From assembly GCA_002691245.1 (NCBI GenBank), contig NZHH01000056.1, positions 62,001 through 126,000 of the forward strand: a stretch of 64,000 nt of DNA, in the 5' to 3' direction. The notes under the pieces are model-generated. The model saw only the letters and a program-made list of their open reading frames with translations, had not been told where the DNA came from and searched no databases. Made by a program: the position numbers and the translations under genes. This stretch comes from Methylaequor sp002691245 (GTDB lineage: Bacteria > Pseudomonadota > Alphaproteobacteria > Methylaequorales > Methylaequoraceae). Shown here one piece after another: positions 8,262 through 18,668 of the stretch (positions within the stretch are counted from its first letter, which is position 1; each line of letters opens with the position of its first letter).

Positions 8262-10001
8262 TTATTTTATACGTTCAGTTTTTTTTCTTAGCCACAACTT
8301 TTCTTTTGGTTTTAAANTTTTACTTAAGATTTTGTAAACTTTTGAATGATANATATTAATCCAATTTTTTTGTGGAACTGAAAGNTCTTCTATTTGAATT
8401 AAATTTTTTTCGTAAGGATATAAAGTTAGGGTCTCAAACTCAAGGAAACCCTTGNATTCTGATTTTACGACAAGAATTAAATTCTCAATTCTAATACCAT
8501 AATTATTATTTTTATAGAAACCTGGNTCATTAGATAGAATCATTCCCTCTTTAAGTTGGTATTTACNTCCANTTTTTGAAATTGATTGAGGTCCTTCATG
8601 AACTCCTAGGAAACTGCCNACACCATGTCCAGTTCCATGATCATAGTCTAAACCATTTCTCCATAAATAATTCCTTGCAATAACATCAATCTGTGANCCT
8701 CTAGTTCCTACAGGAAANTTCATCATAGANANATCAATATGTCCTTTTAAAACGTTTGTATAATTTGACTTGAACTCCTTATTGGGTTTTTTGTTTCCAA
8801 GATAGATGGTTCGTGTTACATCTGTTGTAGCTCCAAAATATTGTCCACCAGAGTCACATAAATAAAGTTGGTCAGGTTTTAATTTTAAAGATTCTTTTTG
8901 AGGAAAATAATGAATTATAGAACCATTTGAACCAGTTGCNGAAATTGTTGGAAAACTTGGGGAGAAAAAATCTTTGTCGCACCTCCTAAAACTTTCAAGT
9001 TTNTCTGAGANNTTCAATTCTGTCAGTTGTTTTGTAAAATTTTGTGANNNAAGCCAATAAAAAAATTTGACTAGNGATAANCCNTCTTTTTGNTGTGCTT
9101 TTTTTGCATTTAATATTTCTACAGTATTTTTTTGACACTTAAGNTTTGCACATGGTTCTGTTGCNAAATCAAACTTGAANCCCTTTGAANACAAAAAATC
9201 GTAATAGAAGTAAGAAGTAGANTTATCAAGTAAAATAGTTGCTTTTTTTGATATTTTATAAATTTCATTTTGAAATTCATTCTCACTNTAAATTTGGACT
9301 CCTTTTAATTTAANTTCTTTTNTTGGTAATTTTTCAGGATCAATAAATAATTTGATTATTTTTTTTGAGACTACTAATTTTGAAAAAACAATAGGTGTGT
9401 GTGGTAAGTCATANCCCCTTATATTTAAAAGCCAACATATTGAGTCAGAAGATGTAATAATAAAATAATCGTATTTATTATTGTGAAATAGTTTCCTTTT
9501 TTTATCATTTNAGGTTTCTCCAGAAATACTTTTATCTACAAAAAACAANTTTTTTTTTAATTCTNTTGGCCTTTTCTTCCATANTTTATCTATTATGTTA
9601 GCGCAATCATGTGAAATAGAGTTTTGATTTGAATCAGCTATTTTTTTTAATTTTCTTATGAAATCAGTTTTGAATAACTTAAAGTCTACTAATATCTTAC
9701 TTTTATAAATTTTAGCTTTAACAAAAGCTAGAAANTTTATAGCNGTNATGTCTATTAATTCAAATTGCTTTGATAACTCTTTTTTTGCNTGAAGTAGGTA
9801 TCTNCCATCAGTAAAAAAATATTTTTTTTTTTTTGAAATTAAAGCAATCCCATTAGTTCCAGAAAAGTTTGTCAACCATTTGAGACGCATATTTTTCTCT
9901 GGAACATATTCAAATAAATATTCGTCATAAGTAGAAATTAAATAATAATCATTCTTTTTCTGTTCTAGAATTTTTATCAACTCATTTAAATTTTTATTCA
10001 T
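8262..10001 (-). CDS. pepP: Xaa-Pro aminopeptidase (M24B family, aminopeptidase P)
   Basis: A 579-residue metallopeptidase predicted to cut the N-terminal residue before proline. Two creatinase-type N-terminal domains precede the pita-bread catalytic domain. Metal ligands are visible: Asp in LCDSGGQY, Asp in TTDVTRTI, His in GTGHG, and Glu in GIRIENL. The other Glu (consensus NEPGFY) falls on an N base and cannot be confirmed. The length of about 580-600 fits the long alphaproteobacterial type and not the 440-residue E. coli PepP. It is the last gene of the metF-to-pepP run, 1 base after prmA. A 13-T run occurs at 9822-9834 and many N calls are present. Confidence 0.9.
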   Translation of the reverse strand: MNKNLNELIKILEQKKNDYYLISTYDEYLFEYVPEKNMRLKWLTNFSGTNGIALISKKKKYFFTDXRYLLXAKKELSKQFELIDXXAIXFLAFVKAKIYKSKILVDFKLFKTDFIRKLKKIADSNQNSISHDCANIIDKXWKKRPXELKKXLFFVDKSISGETXNDKKRKLFHNNKYDYFIITSSDSICWLLNIRXYDLPHTPIVFSKLVVSKKIIKLFIDPEKLPXKEXKLKGVQIXSENEFQNEIYKISKKATILLDXSTSYFYYDFLXSKXFKFDXATEPCAXLKCQKNTVEILNAKKAXQKXXLXLVKFFYWLXSQNFTKQLTELXXSXKLESFRRCDKDFFSPSFPTIXATGSNGSIIHYFPQKESLKLKPDQLYLCDSGGQYFGATTDVTRTIYLGNKKPNKEFKSNYTNVLKGHIDXSMMXFPVGTRXSQIDVIARNYLWRNGLDYDHGTGHGXGSFLGVHEGPQSISKXGXKYQLKEGMILSNXPGFYKNNNYGIRIENLILVVKSEXKGFLEFETLTLYPYEKNLIQIEXLSVPQKNWINXYHSKVYKILSKXLKPKEKLWLRKKTERIK

Positions 10002-10002
10002 T

Positions 10003-10833
10003 TTAATTTCCTTTTTTTATAAAAACTAACGAAACCCAGTTTTGAATAATAAATTTCTTCTTTAATATTAAATTAAATTTACTGCAAATCATTAATATTT
10101 CATTTTCTTGAATGTTTAAAATTCCAGATATTAAAAGTTGTCCATTTTTCTTTAACCTTAAATAATAATCTTTTATTAATTTTTTTTGAAAATTACACAA
10201 CATGTTAGAAACAATTAAATCAAATTTTTTTTTAAATAATTCTTTATTCCTAAACCCATCTGCTTTTATGAAATGAATATTATTTAAATTATTGCTTTTC
10301 AGATTATCAAAAAAACATTTCTTTACCTCTTCGTCAATATCAGTAGAAATTATTCTTGTCATTAATATTTTCTTTAGTATAAAAGAAAGTATCCCTGATC
10401 CACATCCTAAGTCCAGTGCACTGTTGAATTTCTTAGATTTCGTAAGATATTCAATGGCTTTAATTGCTAAAAATGTAGATTCATGATTTCCTGTTCCAAA
10501 AGCTAAATTTGCAGGTATTTTGAGATTAAACTTCTTATTTCCTTTTTTATTTTTTAGTCCTTGAGAAATAAAGAATAGATTAGATTCAATACCTTTATCA
10601 TCTATTTTATTCTGATGAATCCAATCTTTTTTTTTAATATTAAATACAACGAATGATTTAAAATATTTATTTATTTGATCTTTTAGTTCTTTATCAAACT
10701 CGGTATCTTTAATAAATAATTCAATCAAATATCCTGACTTTTTTGGAAAAATTGATAAATTTTTAAAGCTGTCTAGTATTTGAAAAATCTTTTGTGCTTT
10801 TATCTCATTTATTTCAAGTTGAATTTTCTTCAA
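10003..10833 (-). CDS. prmA: ribosomal protein L11 methyltransferase
   Basis: PrmA is a cytoplasmic SAM-dependent enzyme that methylates ribosomal protein L11. The protein (276 residues) has the PrmA motif LAFGTGNHESTFLAI, the SAM-binding ALDLGCGSGILSF, STDIDEEV at the end of strand 2, and SNMLCN where the family usually has ANIL. The start is TTG at 10833; no ATG lies in frame before the conserved core. It lies 5 bases after uvrD and just before pepP, consistent with a shared transcript. Confidence 0.9.
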   Translation of the reverse strand: MKKIQLEINEIKAQKIFQILDSFKNLSIFPKKSGYLIELFIKDTEFDKELKDQINKYFKSFVVFNIKKKDWIHQNKIDDKGIESNLFFISQGLKNKKGNKKFNLKIPANLAFGTGNHESTFLAIKAIEYLTKSKKFNSALDLGCGSGILSFILKKILMTRIISTDIDEEVKKCFFDNLKSNNLNNIHFIKADGFRNKELFKKKFDLIVSNMLCNFQKKLIKDYYLRLKKNGQLLISGILNIQENEILMICSKFNLILKKKFIIQNWVSLVFIKKGN

Positions 10834-10838
10834 TTTGT

Positions 10839-12992
10839 TTATGAAACTTTTGATACAAAATCAGAAAAAATTTTTACAATTTCATTTGATTTCTCAAACC
10901 TTATTTGAAGTTTATTTTCTGAAACACCTAGAATGATTCCAATACCAAAATCCTTATGACTTACTTTATCTCCAACTATAAAGTCTTTGTTAATGTATTG
11001 GGGAAGTTTATTTTTAGAATGTATATTTTTTTCGCTTACCTGAATCAGTTTACAATTTTTCTTAGGTAGTTCAGATAAAAATCTTGAGGGAATAGAACGA
11101 TATAAGTTATAATTATACTGTTTTCTATAATTAACGTATGAGATACTCAATTTTTTTCTAGCTCTTGTTATTCCTACATAAGCAAGTCTTCTTTCCTCTT
11201 CGAGTCCTTTATTTCCATACTCATCAATGTTTCTTTGATTTGGGAAAATACCTTCTTCCCAACCGGGCAAAAAAACGAAATCAAATTCAAGACCTTTTGC
11301 ACTATGTAATGTCATAATTGACACCTTATCTAAAGTCTGATTGTCATTAATGCTATCTATAAGCAAACTAACTTCTTCTAAAAATTCCTCAATTGAATTT
11401 CTATTTTTTAAATCTGTAATTAATTTTTTTAAATTCTCTAATCTACCCTCAGACTCTGGTGTCTTTTCTGCTTGTAGCATTTTAGTATAACCCACGTCGT
11501 CTAGCAAAGAACCACAAACTTCAAAGTGATCATATTTCTTTAACATTAAAGTGTGGTTCTGAATTATTTGTATAAAATTTTTAACATTTGTTTTCTGATT
11601 TACTGTTAACTTTCCTTCTTCATAAAATTTTTTTAAAGATTCGAATAGTGACAAATTTTCTATATTTGAAATATCATAAAGTTTTTTTATGAGTGCTTTC
11701 CCTAGTCCTCTTTTGGGAACATTCAAAATTCTCTCTAGCGACAAATTATCTGATTTATTAATTAAAAGTTTTAAATAAGAAATGGCGTCTTTAATTTCAG
11801 CTCTTTCATAAAATCTCAATCCACCAACAACTTTATATTTTATATTTTCCTTTAGAAATCTATCTTCAATGTCTTTAAATTGAAAGCTAGCTCTTGTGAG
11901 TATAGCTATTTGGGAAAGGCTAAAAGATTGTTTTTCTAAATCTCGAATCTTTTTTGCTATAAACATCGCTTCCAAATCATCATCTTCAAAATTATTAATC
12001 ACAACAGGGTCGCCCTCAATATCTGCTGTCCAAAGATTTTTTCCAATTCTTTCTTTATTTTCAGAAATTAGAGAAGAGGCTGTTTTTAAAATATTACCAG
12101 TTGACCGGTAATTTTGTTCTAGTCGAATAATTTGTGATTCTTTGAAATCTTTTTCGAAATTGAGAATATTTTTCAATTGAGCTCCCCTCCAACCATAAAT
12201 GGATTGATCTTCATCACCAACACAACAAATATTATTTTCAGAGCTTGTAAGCAATCGTAGTAACATATATTGAGCTGCGTTTGTGTCTTGATACTCATCT
12301 ACAAGGATATATTTAAATTTTTCTCTGTAAAAATTAAGTATCTTTTGATTTTCAGAAAAAAGTTTAATAGGTAACAAAATCAAGTCACCAAAATCCACTG
12401 AATTATAATTTGATAGTCTATTTTGGTATTTCTCATATACCTTACCAAATATCCCTTTTGTTTGTAATTCAAAGTCATGATTATCTATTTGATCGATCAA
12501 TAGACCTGCATTCTTTGCTTGGTCAATCATATATAAGTATTGTTTTGGAACATGTATTTTAGTATCTAAATCCATCAAACTGAGGACTTGCTTTATTAAT
12601 CTTTGTTGATCATCTTTATCTAAAATCGTAAAATCACTTTTTAATCCAATTAATTCCGAATGTTTTCTTAAGAAGCGTAATCCTATAGAATGAAATGTTC
12701 CAATATACATACCCTCAACAGGGTGTTTTAAAATTTGTTCAACTCTTTTTTTCATTTCATTTGCTGCTTTGTTTGTAAAAGTAACGCAAAAAATTTCTGA
12801 GATTTTTGCTTTTCTGTTATATATAATGCTCGCTAACCTAGAGGTTAAAACTTTAGTTTTACCTGTTCCCGCTCCAGACAGTACCAATAAAGGTCCCTCA
12901 ATATTTAATACAGCTTCTTTTTGTTGTTTATTAAGATTAATTAAAAAGTCTGGCTCTGGTATCTGAAGTTTTTTGTGTTCTTTGTCTAGCAT
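10839..12992 (-). CDS. uvrD: ATP-dependent DNA helicase UvrD/PcrA
   Basis: A superfamily 1A 3'-5' helicase acting in nucleotide excision and mismatch repair. The 717-residue protein has Q motif LNKQQKEAV, Walker A GAGTGKT (about 41-47), motif Ia TFTNKAANEMK, motif II VDEYQDTN, motif III GDEDQSIYGWRGA, motif IV QNYRS, motif V TLHSAKGLEF and motif VI YVGITRARK. The C-terminus has a Tudor-like segment (VGDKVSHKDFGIGIILG). The ATG abuts the stop codon of the metH C-terminal gene with no gap. Length and motifs are normal. Confidence 0.95.
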   Translation of the reverse strand: MLDKEHKKLQIPEPDFLINLNKQQKEAVLNIEGPLLVLSGAGTGKTKVLTSRLASIIYNRKAKISEIFCVTFTNKAANEMKKRVEQILKHPVEGMYIGTFHSIGLRFLRKHSELIGLKSDFTILDKDDQQRLIKQVLSLMDLDTKIHVPKQYLYMIDQAKNAGLLIDQIDNHDFELQTKGIFGKVYEKYQNRLSNYNSVDFGDLILLPIKLFSENQKILNFYREKFKYILVDEYQDTNAAQYMLLRLLTSSENNICCVGDEDQSIYGWRGAQLKNILNFEKDFKESQIIRLEQNYRSTGNILKTASSLISENKERIGKNLWTADIEGDPVVINNFEDDDLEAMFIAKKIRDLEKQSFSLSQIAILTRASFQFKDIEDRFLKENIKYKVVGGLRFYERAEIKDAISYLKLLINKSDNLSLERILNVPKRGLGKALIKKLYDISNIENLSLFESLKKFYEEGKLTVNQKTNVKNFIQIIQNHTLMLKKYDHFEVCGSLLDDVGYTKMLQAEKTPESEGRLENLKKLITDLKNRNSIEEFLEEVSLLIDSINDNQTLDKVSIMTLHSAKGLEFDFVFLPGWEEGIFPNQRNIDEYGNKGLEEERRLAYVGITRARKKLSISYVNYRKQYNYNLYRSIPSRFLSELPKKNCKLIQVSEKNIHSKNKLPQYINKDFIVGDKVSHKDFGIGIILGVSENKLQIRFEKSNEIVKIFSDFVSKVS

Positions 12993-15635
12993 TTAATTTA
13001 CTTTACTAGGTGAATACCCAAGATTAGGGCCCAACCATTTTTCTATAAGATCTACACCTAATCCTTTTCTCTTGGCATAATCTTCAATTTGATCTTTATA
13101 AATTTTTCCAACCCCAAAATAACTCGACATTGGATTTGAAAAATACAATCCAGAAACTGAACTCGCTGGACTCATCGCGTAACTTTCTGTTAATTTAATC
13201 TTTAAATTTTCTTTAACATTTAAGAGACTAAATAAAGTCTCTTTTTCAGTATGATCAGGACATGCTGGATAACCAGGAGCAGGTCTAATACCAATATATT
13301 TCTCTGATATCAAATCAGAATTTTTCAGAGATTCTTTAGGGTTATAACCCCAATATTTTTTTCGAACGGATGCATGAAGCATTTCGGCGAGCCCTTCTGC
13401 AAATCTGTCACCAATTGATTTAACAAGAATAGAGTTGTAATCATCATTTTTATTTTCATATTCACTGGACAAATCTTCTATTCCAGAACCTGCTGTTACC
13501 AAAAAACCTCCGATATAATCTTTTTTAACACCAATCGGTGCAATAAAATCCGCTAAGCACATGTTAGGTCTATCAGAATTTTTTCTATTTATTTGTTGTC
13601 TTAAAAAAAACAATTTGTTTAAAATTTTTGTTCTTTTTTCTGATTCAAAAATTACAATATCGTCTCCATCCGAGTTAGCTGGCCAAAAACCAAATACAGC
13701 CTTCGGTTGAGTTAGTTTCTTTTCAATAATTTTTTTAATCATTTTATTAGCATCATTCCATAAATCTTTTGCAGCATCACCTACTAATGGATCTTTGAGT
13801 ATATCAGGGAACTTTCCATGTAATTCCCAAGCTTCAAAAAATGGTTTCCAATCAACATAATCTAAAATTTTATTGATAGAAATCTCTTCAAGCACTTTAA
13901 TTTTATCTAACTTAGGTTTAAAAGGGTCATATTTTTCCCAACTTACTTTCAATTTATTTTTTCTACAGATCTCTAAATTGTTATCGTTTGCCTTGTCTTT
14001 CTTAAAATAGTTTTTTCTTAAATTTTCGTATTCTTGCTTTAAAGACTCAACAAAAGGTCTACATTTGCTTTTTGAAATCATATCAGATGCAACAGAAACG
14101 GCTTTAGAAGCATCATTAACATGACACACTCCAAAGTTATATAGCGGATCAATTTTTATAGCAGTGTGGATCTTACTAGTTGTTGCACCTCCAATGAGAA
14201 GCGGTTTATTGACTTTATTCCTTTGCAACTCACTTGCGACAAAACACATTTCATCCAGACTTGGTGTTATAAGACCTGAAAGTCCAATAAGGTCAACATT
14301 TTCTTTGATAGCGATATCAATTATCTTATTAGCTGGAACCATAACGCCAAGATCAATAATTTCAAAATTATTACATTGTAAAACCACACCTACGATGTTT
14401 TTACCAATATCATGAACGTCTCCTTTTACAGTAGCCAATAATATTTTACCTTTTGATGATGCCTTTGCTTTTTTATCATTATCCATAAAAGGTAGTAAAT
14501 AAGCTACAGATTGCTTCATAACTCGTGCTGATTTTACTACCTGTGGTAAAAACATCTTTCCAGCGCCGAACAAATCTCCTACCACATTCATTCCATCCAT
14601 TAATGGTCCTTCAATTATTTCAAGAGGCGAGTTAAATTTTTTTCTGAGTTCTTCAGTATCATTTACAATGAATTCGTTGATACCATTAATCAAGGCATAT
14701 TCAATTTTTTTTTCTAAGGTCTTTGTTCTCCATTTTTTATCTGTTTTTTTCTTTTGGACTTGACCAGAGTATCTTTTTGAAATTTCAATTAAATCGTCAG
14801 TAGCGTCATCTTTTTTATTAAAGAGGACATTTTCTATTGAAGTCTTTAAATCTTTTGGAATCTGTTCATATATTGTAATTTGGCCAGCGTTTACGATGGC
14901 CATGTCTAACCCTGCATCTATAGCATGATATAAAAAGCACGAATGCATTGCCTCTCTAACCTGGTTATTTCCCCTAAAGCTGAATGAAACGTTCGACAAG
15001 CCTCCAGATACTTTTGCAAATGGGAGGTGTTTTTTTATCTTTCTTGTGGCTTCAAAAAAATTAAGAGCATAGTCGTTATGTTCTTGAATTCCTGTTGCCA
15101 CAGCAAATATATTTGGATCAAAAATAATATCCTGAGCTGGAAAATTTAATTTTTCTAGTAGTAAATCATAAGCTCTTTTACAAATTTCAAACTTTCTATC
15201 AGTACTATCCGCCTGCCCTCTCTCATCAAAAGCCATTACCACGACTGCAGCTCCATAATTCTTAATTTTTTCAGCTTGCTCGAGAAAAATTTTCTCACCT
15301 TCTTTCAAGCTGATTGAGTTTACTATTGGTTTTCCTTGAATACATTTTAGTCCAGCTTCTATCACTGACCATTTCGAAGAGTCAACCATGAAAGGAACTT
15401 TAGCAATATCAGGTTCCACAGAGATTAAATTTAGAAATTTAACCATCGCACTTTCTGAATCTAAAAGACCTTCGTCCATATTAATGTCTATTATTTGCGC
15501 TCCATTATCAATTTGCTCTTTAGCAACGTTTACGGCCTCTTGAAAGTCGCCATTAAGTATTAATTTTTTAAATTTAGCTGAACCTGTAACATTGGTTCTT
15601 TCTCCTATATTTATAAAGTTTATATTTGGCTTCAT
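12993..15635 (-). CDS. metH: B12-dependent methionine synthase, pterin/cobalamin/activation part
   Basis: This is the second half of a split MetH. It contains the methyl-THF binding domain ([14 protein letters not shown] near the start, DINMDEG), the cobalamin-binding helical cap and Rossmann domain with [16 protein letters not shown], whose His is the axial cobalt ligand, [11 protein letters not shown], and the C-terminal SAM reactivation domain with [12 protein letters not shown]. At 880 residues it corresponds to roughly residues 350-1227 of a one-piece MetH. The homocysteine domain is a separate gene two bases upstream. Together with metF this gives B12-dependent methionine synthesis and implies a cobalamin need. 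Confidence 0.95.
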   Translation of the reverse strand: MKPNINFINIGERTNVTGSAKFKKLILNGDFQEAVNVAKEQIDNGAQIIDINMDEGLLDSESAMVKFLNLISVEPDIAKVPFMVDSSKWSVIEAGLKCIQGKPIVNSISLKEGEKIFLEQAEKIKNYGAAVVVMAFDERGQADSTDRKFEICKRAYDLLLEKLNFPAQDIIFDPNIFAVATGIQEHNDYALNFFEATRKIKKHLPFAKVSGGLSNVSFSFRGNNQVREAMHSCFLYHAIDAGLDMAIVNAGQITIYEQIPKDLKTSIENVLFNKKDDATDDLIEISKRYSGQVQKKKTDKKWRTKTLEKKIEYALINGINEFIVNDTEELRKKFNSPLEIIEGPLMDGMNVVGDLFGAGKMFLPQVVKSARVMKQSVAYLLPFMDNDKKAKASSKGKILLATVKGDVHDIGKNIVGVVLQCNNFEIIDLGVMVPANKIIDIAIKENVDLIGLSGLITPSLDEMCFVASELQRNKVNKPLLIGGATTSKIHTAIKIDPLYNFGVCHVNDASKAVSVASDMISKSKCRPFVESLKQEYENLRKNYFKKDKANDNNLEICRKNKLKVSWEKYDPFKPKLDKIKVLEEISINKILDYVDWKPFFEAWELHGKFPDILKDPLVGDAAKDLWNDANKMIKKIIEKKLTQPKAVFGFWPANSDGDDIVIFESEKRTKILNKLFFLRQQINRKNSDRPNMCLADFIAPIGVKKDYIGGFLVTAGSGIEDLSSEYENKNDDYNSILVKSIGDRFAEGLAEMLHASVRKKYWGYNPKESLKNSDLISEKYIGIRPAPGYPACPDHTEKETLFSLLNVKENLKIKLTESYAMSPASSVSGLYFSNPMSSYFGVGKIYKDQIEDYAKRKGLGVDLIEKWLGPNLGYSPSKVN

Positions 15636-15637
15636 AT

Positions 15638-16693
15638 TTAAAAATTAAAGGCTTCAAGACCAGATAGTCTCATTTTATTATCAGTAGTTTTTTTTAAACT
15701 TGGTCTAGGTTTTATATTTTTGACTATTTTTTTCATAAATCTCACATGATCTGGGGTTGTTCCACAACAACCGCCTACAATATTTAAATAGTTATTTTCA
15801 CACCATTCTTTTATATATTTTCCCATTGATTGAGGAGTTTCATCATACCCACCAAATGCATTTGGTAAACCAGCATTTGGATGAACACTAATAAAAACCT
15901 CTGATATTCTATTTAGTTCTATCAAGTAGGGTTCCAGTTCTTTAGGACCTAAGGCGCAATTAAGTCCTACACTTAATGGTTCGCAATGAACAATCGAATT
16001 GTAAAATCCCTCAACCGTTTGTCCTGAGAGTGTTCTTCCCGACAAATCAGTGATTGTAGCAGAGACCATTACCGGGATTTTAATATTATTTTTTTTCTCT
16101 ACATTTTTGATCGCCATCAAGGCAGATTTTGAATTTAATGTGTCAAATATAGTTTCAACAAATATCATGTCCACTTTTGCCTTCAATAGAGCTTCAACAG
16201 AATTCTCATAATCATTTACAAGAAGATCAAAACTAACATTTCTAAATCCAGGGTCATTTACATCCGGAGACATTGAACAAGTTCTATTTGTTGGTCCTAA
16301 AACTCCAGCTACAAACTTTTGTTCATCAGGATTCTTTGTTAAATAATCATTAACAGCTTCTCTGGCTATCATTCCACCCTGATAATTTAATTCATATGAA
16401 TAATCCTCACAGTTATAATCTTTTTGAGATATCATTGTAGAATTAAAAGTATTTGTCTCTATAATGTCAGCTCCAGATTCTAGGTACAGCATGTGAATTT
16501 TATGAATAACTTCTTTTTTAGTAATATTAAGTATATCATTGTTTCCAATTAAGTTGATTTCAGTATTAGCAAATGTATCTCCTCGAAAATCATTCTCTTT
16601 AAGGTTTTCTCTTTGAATCATAGTCCCCATTGCACCATCTAAAATTAGAATTTTTTTTTGGAGTAGTTCAATTAATTTATTTTCTTTATTCAT
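15638..16693 (-). CDS. metH: methionine synthase, homocysteine-binding part
   Basis: The first half of the split MetH binds homocysteine through zinc. Key motifs are [23 protein letters not shown], the first zinc Cys in VGLNCALG, and the paired zinc Cys in [12 protein letters not shown] near the C-terminus. The protein (about 351 residues) ends right after this domain with a normal stop, 2 bases before the second gene, so it is a clean gene split at the domain boundary and not a frameshift within a domain. Start is ATG 16693; a GTG one codon earlier is also open. It lies 17 bases downstream of metF. Confidence 0.93.
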   Translation of the reverse strand: MNKENKLIELLQKKILILDGAMGTMIQRENLKENDFRGDTFANTEINLIGNNDILNITKKEVIHKIHMLYLESGADIIETNTFNSTMISQKDYNCEDYSYELNYQGGMIAREAVNDYLTKNPDEQKFVAGVLGPTNRTCSMSPDVNDPGFRNVSFDLLVNDYENSVEALLKAKVDMIFVETIFDTLNSKSALMAIKNVEKKNNIKIPVMVSATITDLSGRTLSGQTVEGFYNSIVHCEPLSVGLNCALGPKELEPYLIELNRISEVFISVHPNAGLPNAFGGYDETPQSMGKYIKEWCENNYLNIVGGCCGTTPDHVRFMKKIVKNIKPRPSLKKTTDNKMRLSGLEAFNF

Positions 16694-16710
16694 CACTGTT
16701 TAGACCTTTC

Positions 16711-17553
16711 TCAGCTTCTTATACCTAAAATATGACAAATCGCAAAAGATAAATCGGCTCTATTAAGGGTGTAAAAATGAAAATCATTAACTTTTCCCTC
16801 CAATAATTTTTTGCACTGATCGTGAACCACAGTAGTTGCTACAAGTTTTCTAGTTTCCGGGTCAGAATCTAGTCCGTCAAACATTTCAATTAAAGATTTT
16901 GGCATCTTACAATTCATTTTTTTAGCAAATTCAAAGGTTCTTTTACAATTTGTAACCGGTAAAATTCCCGGTATTATGGGAATTTTGATTCCTCTTTTTA
17001 GAGCTCCATCAACAAATTCGAAATAACAATCTATATCAAAAAAAAATTGAGTAATAGCTTTTGATGCCCCCAAGTCAATTTTCTTTTTTAAAACATCATA
17101 TTCTTGGTCCATAGATTTTGAATCGGGATGCATCTCAGGGTATGCTGAAACCGTAATTTCAAAATCGAATCTATCTTTGAGAACTTTTATTAGATCTGTT
17201 GCATATTTAAAATCTTTAACACTCCCATGACCATTTTCTCTTTCATCACCTCTTAGTGCAACAATATGTTTTATACCTGAGGACCAATATTCATCTGCAA
17301 TTCTTTCAATCTCACTTTTTGATGTTCCAATACATGTTAGGTGTGCCGCAGGATTCAAGGATGTTTTTTCTTTAATTTCCTTCACTAACGAATGAGTGTT
17401 TTCTCTTGTAGAACCGCCTGCTCCATAGGTTACTGATATAAATCTAGGTTTTAAAGGCTCTAGTCTTTTTATATTATTCCATAGAGATGCAATTGAATCC
17501 TCATTTTTTGGAGGAAAAAACTCAAATGATACATTTATTTGTGAGTAAGTCAT
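16711..17553 (-). CDS. metF: methylenetetrahydrofolate reductase
   Basis: MetF is an FAD enzyme reducing 5,10-methylene-THF to 5-methyl-THF, the methyl donor used by MetH just downstream. The 280-residue protein shows the N-terminal SFEFFPPKN with the catalytic Glu, SVTYGAGGSTRENT, HLTCIGTS, HIVALRGD, and AITQFFFD. It is the first gene of the leftward metF-metH-metH-uvrD-prmA-pepP run. Its start (ATG 17553) faces mlaA across 123 bases. Confidence 0.94.
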   Translation of the reverse strand: MTYSQINVSFEFFPPKNEDSIASLWNNIKRLEPLKPRFISVTYGAGGSTRENTHSLVKEIKEKTSLNPAAHLTCIGTSKSEIERIADEYWSSGIKHIVALRGDERENGHGSVKDFKYATDLIKVLKDRFDFEITVSAYPEMHPDSKSMDQEYDVLKKKIDLGASKAITQFFFDIDCYFEFVDGALKRGIKIPIIPGILPVTNCKRTFEFAKKMNCKMPKSLIEMFDGLDSDPETRKLVATTVVHDQCKKLLEGKVNDFHFYTLNRADLSFAICHILGIRS

Positions 17554-17676
17554 GAAATTTCTTCAAAATGTGGTTAATATTAAATTAATTATCAAAAATA
17601 TTATTTTTATGTTTTTATGTTTATTTTTTTAATATAAAATGATTTAAATTAATATATATTATTTAATGATCTATAT
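17554..17676. other. divergent intergenic region between metF and mlaA
   Basis: This 123-base gap must hold both promoters. It is almost entirely A and T with many possible -10 hexamers on both strands, so no single promoter can be chosen. I looked for a SAM or SAH riboswitch before metF and saw no recognisable conserved core or GC-paired stems. Confidence 0.5.
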
Positions 17677-18663
17677 ATGGTAAATTATATCAAAAAATTT
17701 AACAAAATGTTGTTTTTATGCATATTTAGCGTATCCATCATCTTAAGTGCAAAACCATGTATTGCTGCAGAAGACGTAAATGACCCATTTGAAAAAGTTA
17801 ATAGAAATATTTTTAAATTCAACAATCACCTAGATGATTATTTTTTTAAGCCCGTTGCAAAGGGATGGAGAGAAATACCAGACATACCAAGAAAACCATT
17901 ATCTAATTTAGCTACAACAGCTAAAACCCCAATAAGCCTAGCAAACGCAATACTTCAACTAAACAAGCAAAGCATCGGAAACATCCTCGGACGATTTCTA
18001 ATAAATATGACATTCGGCTTAGGAGGAATGTTTGACGTTGCAGGCACTAGCGCTTTCGGGAATGTTCCTGAAGTTGATGAGGATTTTGGTCAAACATTAG
18101 CTGTTTGGGGAGTTCCGGATGGCCCTTATGTTATGCTTCCAATTTTTGGACCATCAAGTATTAGAGACGCTGTTGGACTCGGAGTTGATACTGTTACCAA
18201 CCCACTTTCTTTTGCATACAGGATGAGTAATATTGGGCTAGAAGCTCGTTTGTCAGGTCCAGTTGTGAGAGGAGTCACAACCCGCGAAAAATATCTTGAT
18301 TATCTCGATGAAATGAAGGAGGGTTCTCTTGATTTTTACGCAACTATGAGAAGTTTGTATAGGCAAAAGAGAAGAAAAGATATTTCTGGAGAGCTTGAAA
18401 ATAAAGATTTGACCCTCAGCCAGCTACCACTAAGTGAAGTTTATGAAGATCTCGATGTGGTTAAAGACGAGAAAGAGAATTTAGAAAATAGTAATGATTT
18501 AAATATAGTTACTTCTATGGATACTTCTTCTTCAACAAGTAAAAGCACTCTGTTAGATAATAAAGAAGATCTTAAGCCCAAGGGTTCAAGATATTATAAT
18601 GGTATACTTCCTTCATCCAACTACCCAGCATTTAGTGAGTCAAGAGTAAACTTGATTGAGTGA
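17677..18663 (+). CDS. mlaA: MlaA/VacJ outer membrane phospholipid-transport protein
   Basis: MlaA removes misplaced phospholipids from the outer leaflet of the outer membrane and passes them to MlaC. The 328-residue protein has a signal peptide (hydrophobic core about 11-24, cleavage probably near CIAA). It then has the VacJ core: NDPFEKVNRNIFKFN, LGRFLINMTFGLGGMFDVA, EDFGQTLAVWGVPDGPY and LPIFGPSSIRDAVG. A Cys lies at the signal end but the sequence before it (AKPC) is a poor lipobox, so lipidation is unclear. A C-terminal Ser/Asp-rich tail of about 80 residues is poorly conserved. mlaC follows with overlap or a 5-base gap. Confidence 0.93.
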   Translation: MVNYIKKFNKMLFLCIFSVSIILSAKPCIAAEDVNDPFEKVNRNIFKFNNHLDDYFFKPVAKGWREIPDIPRKPLSNLATTAKTPISLANAILQLNKQSIGNILGRFLINMTFGLGGMFDVAGTSAFGNVPEVDEDFGQTLAVWGVPDGPYVMLPIFGPSSIRDAVGLGVDTVTNPLSFAYRMSNIGLEARLSGPVVRGVTTREKYLDYLDEMKEGSLDFYATMRSLYRQKRRKDISGELENKDLTLSQLPLSEVYEDLDVVKDEKENLENSNDLNIVTSMDTSSSTSKSTLLDNKEDLKPKGSRYYNGILPSSNYPAFSESRVNLIE

Positions 18664-18668
18664 TAAGT

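Noticed and set aside
7519..9804. recN and pepP as decaying genes because of many ambiguous residues
   Set aside because: The ambiguous residues come from isolated N bases; frames, motifs and lengths are intact, so these are uncertain calls and not mutations.
17554..17676. SAM or SAH riboswitch before metF
   Set aside because: No conserved core, pseudoknot or GC-paired stems seen; the region is nearly pure A and T.
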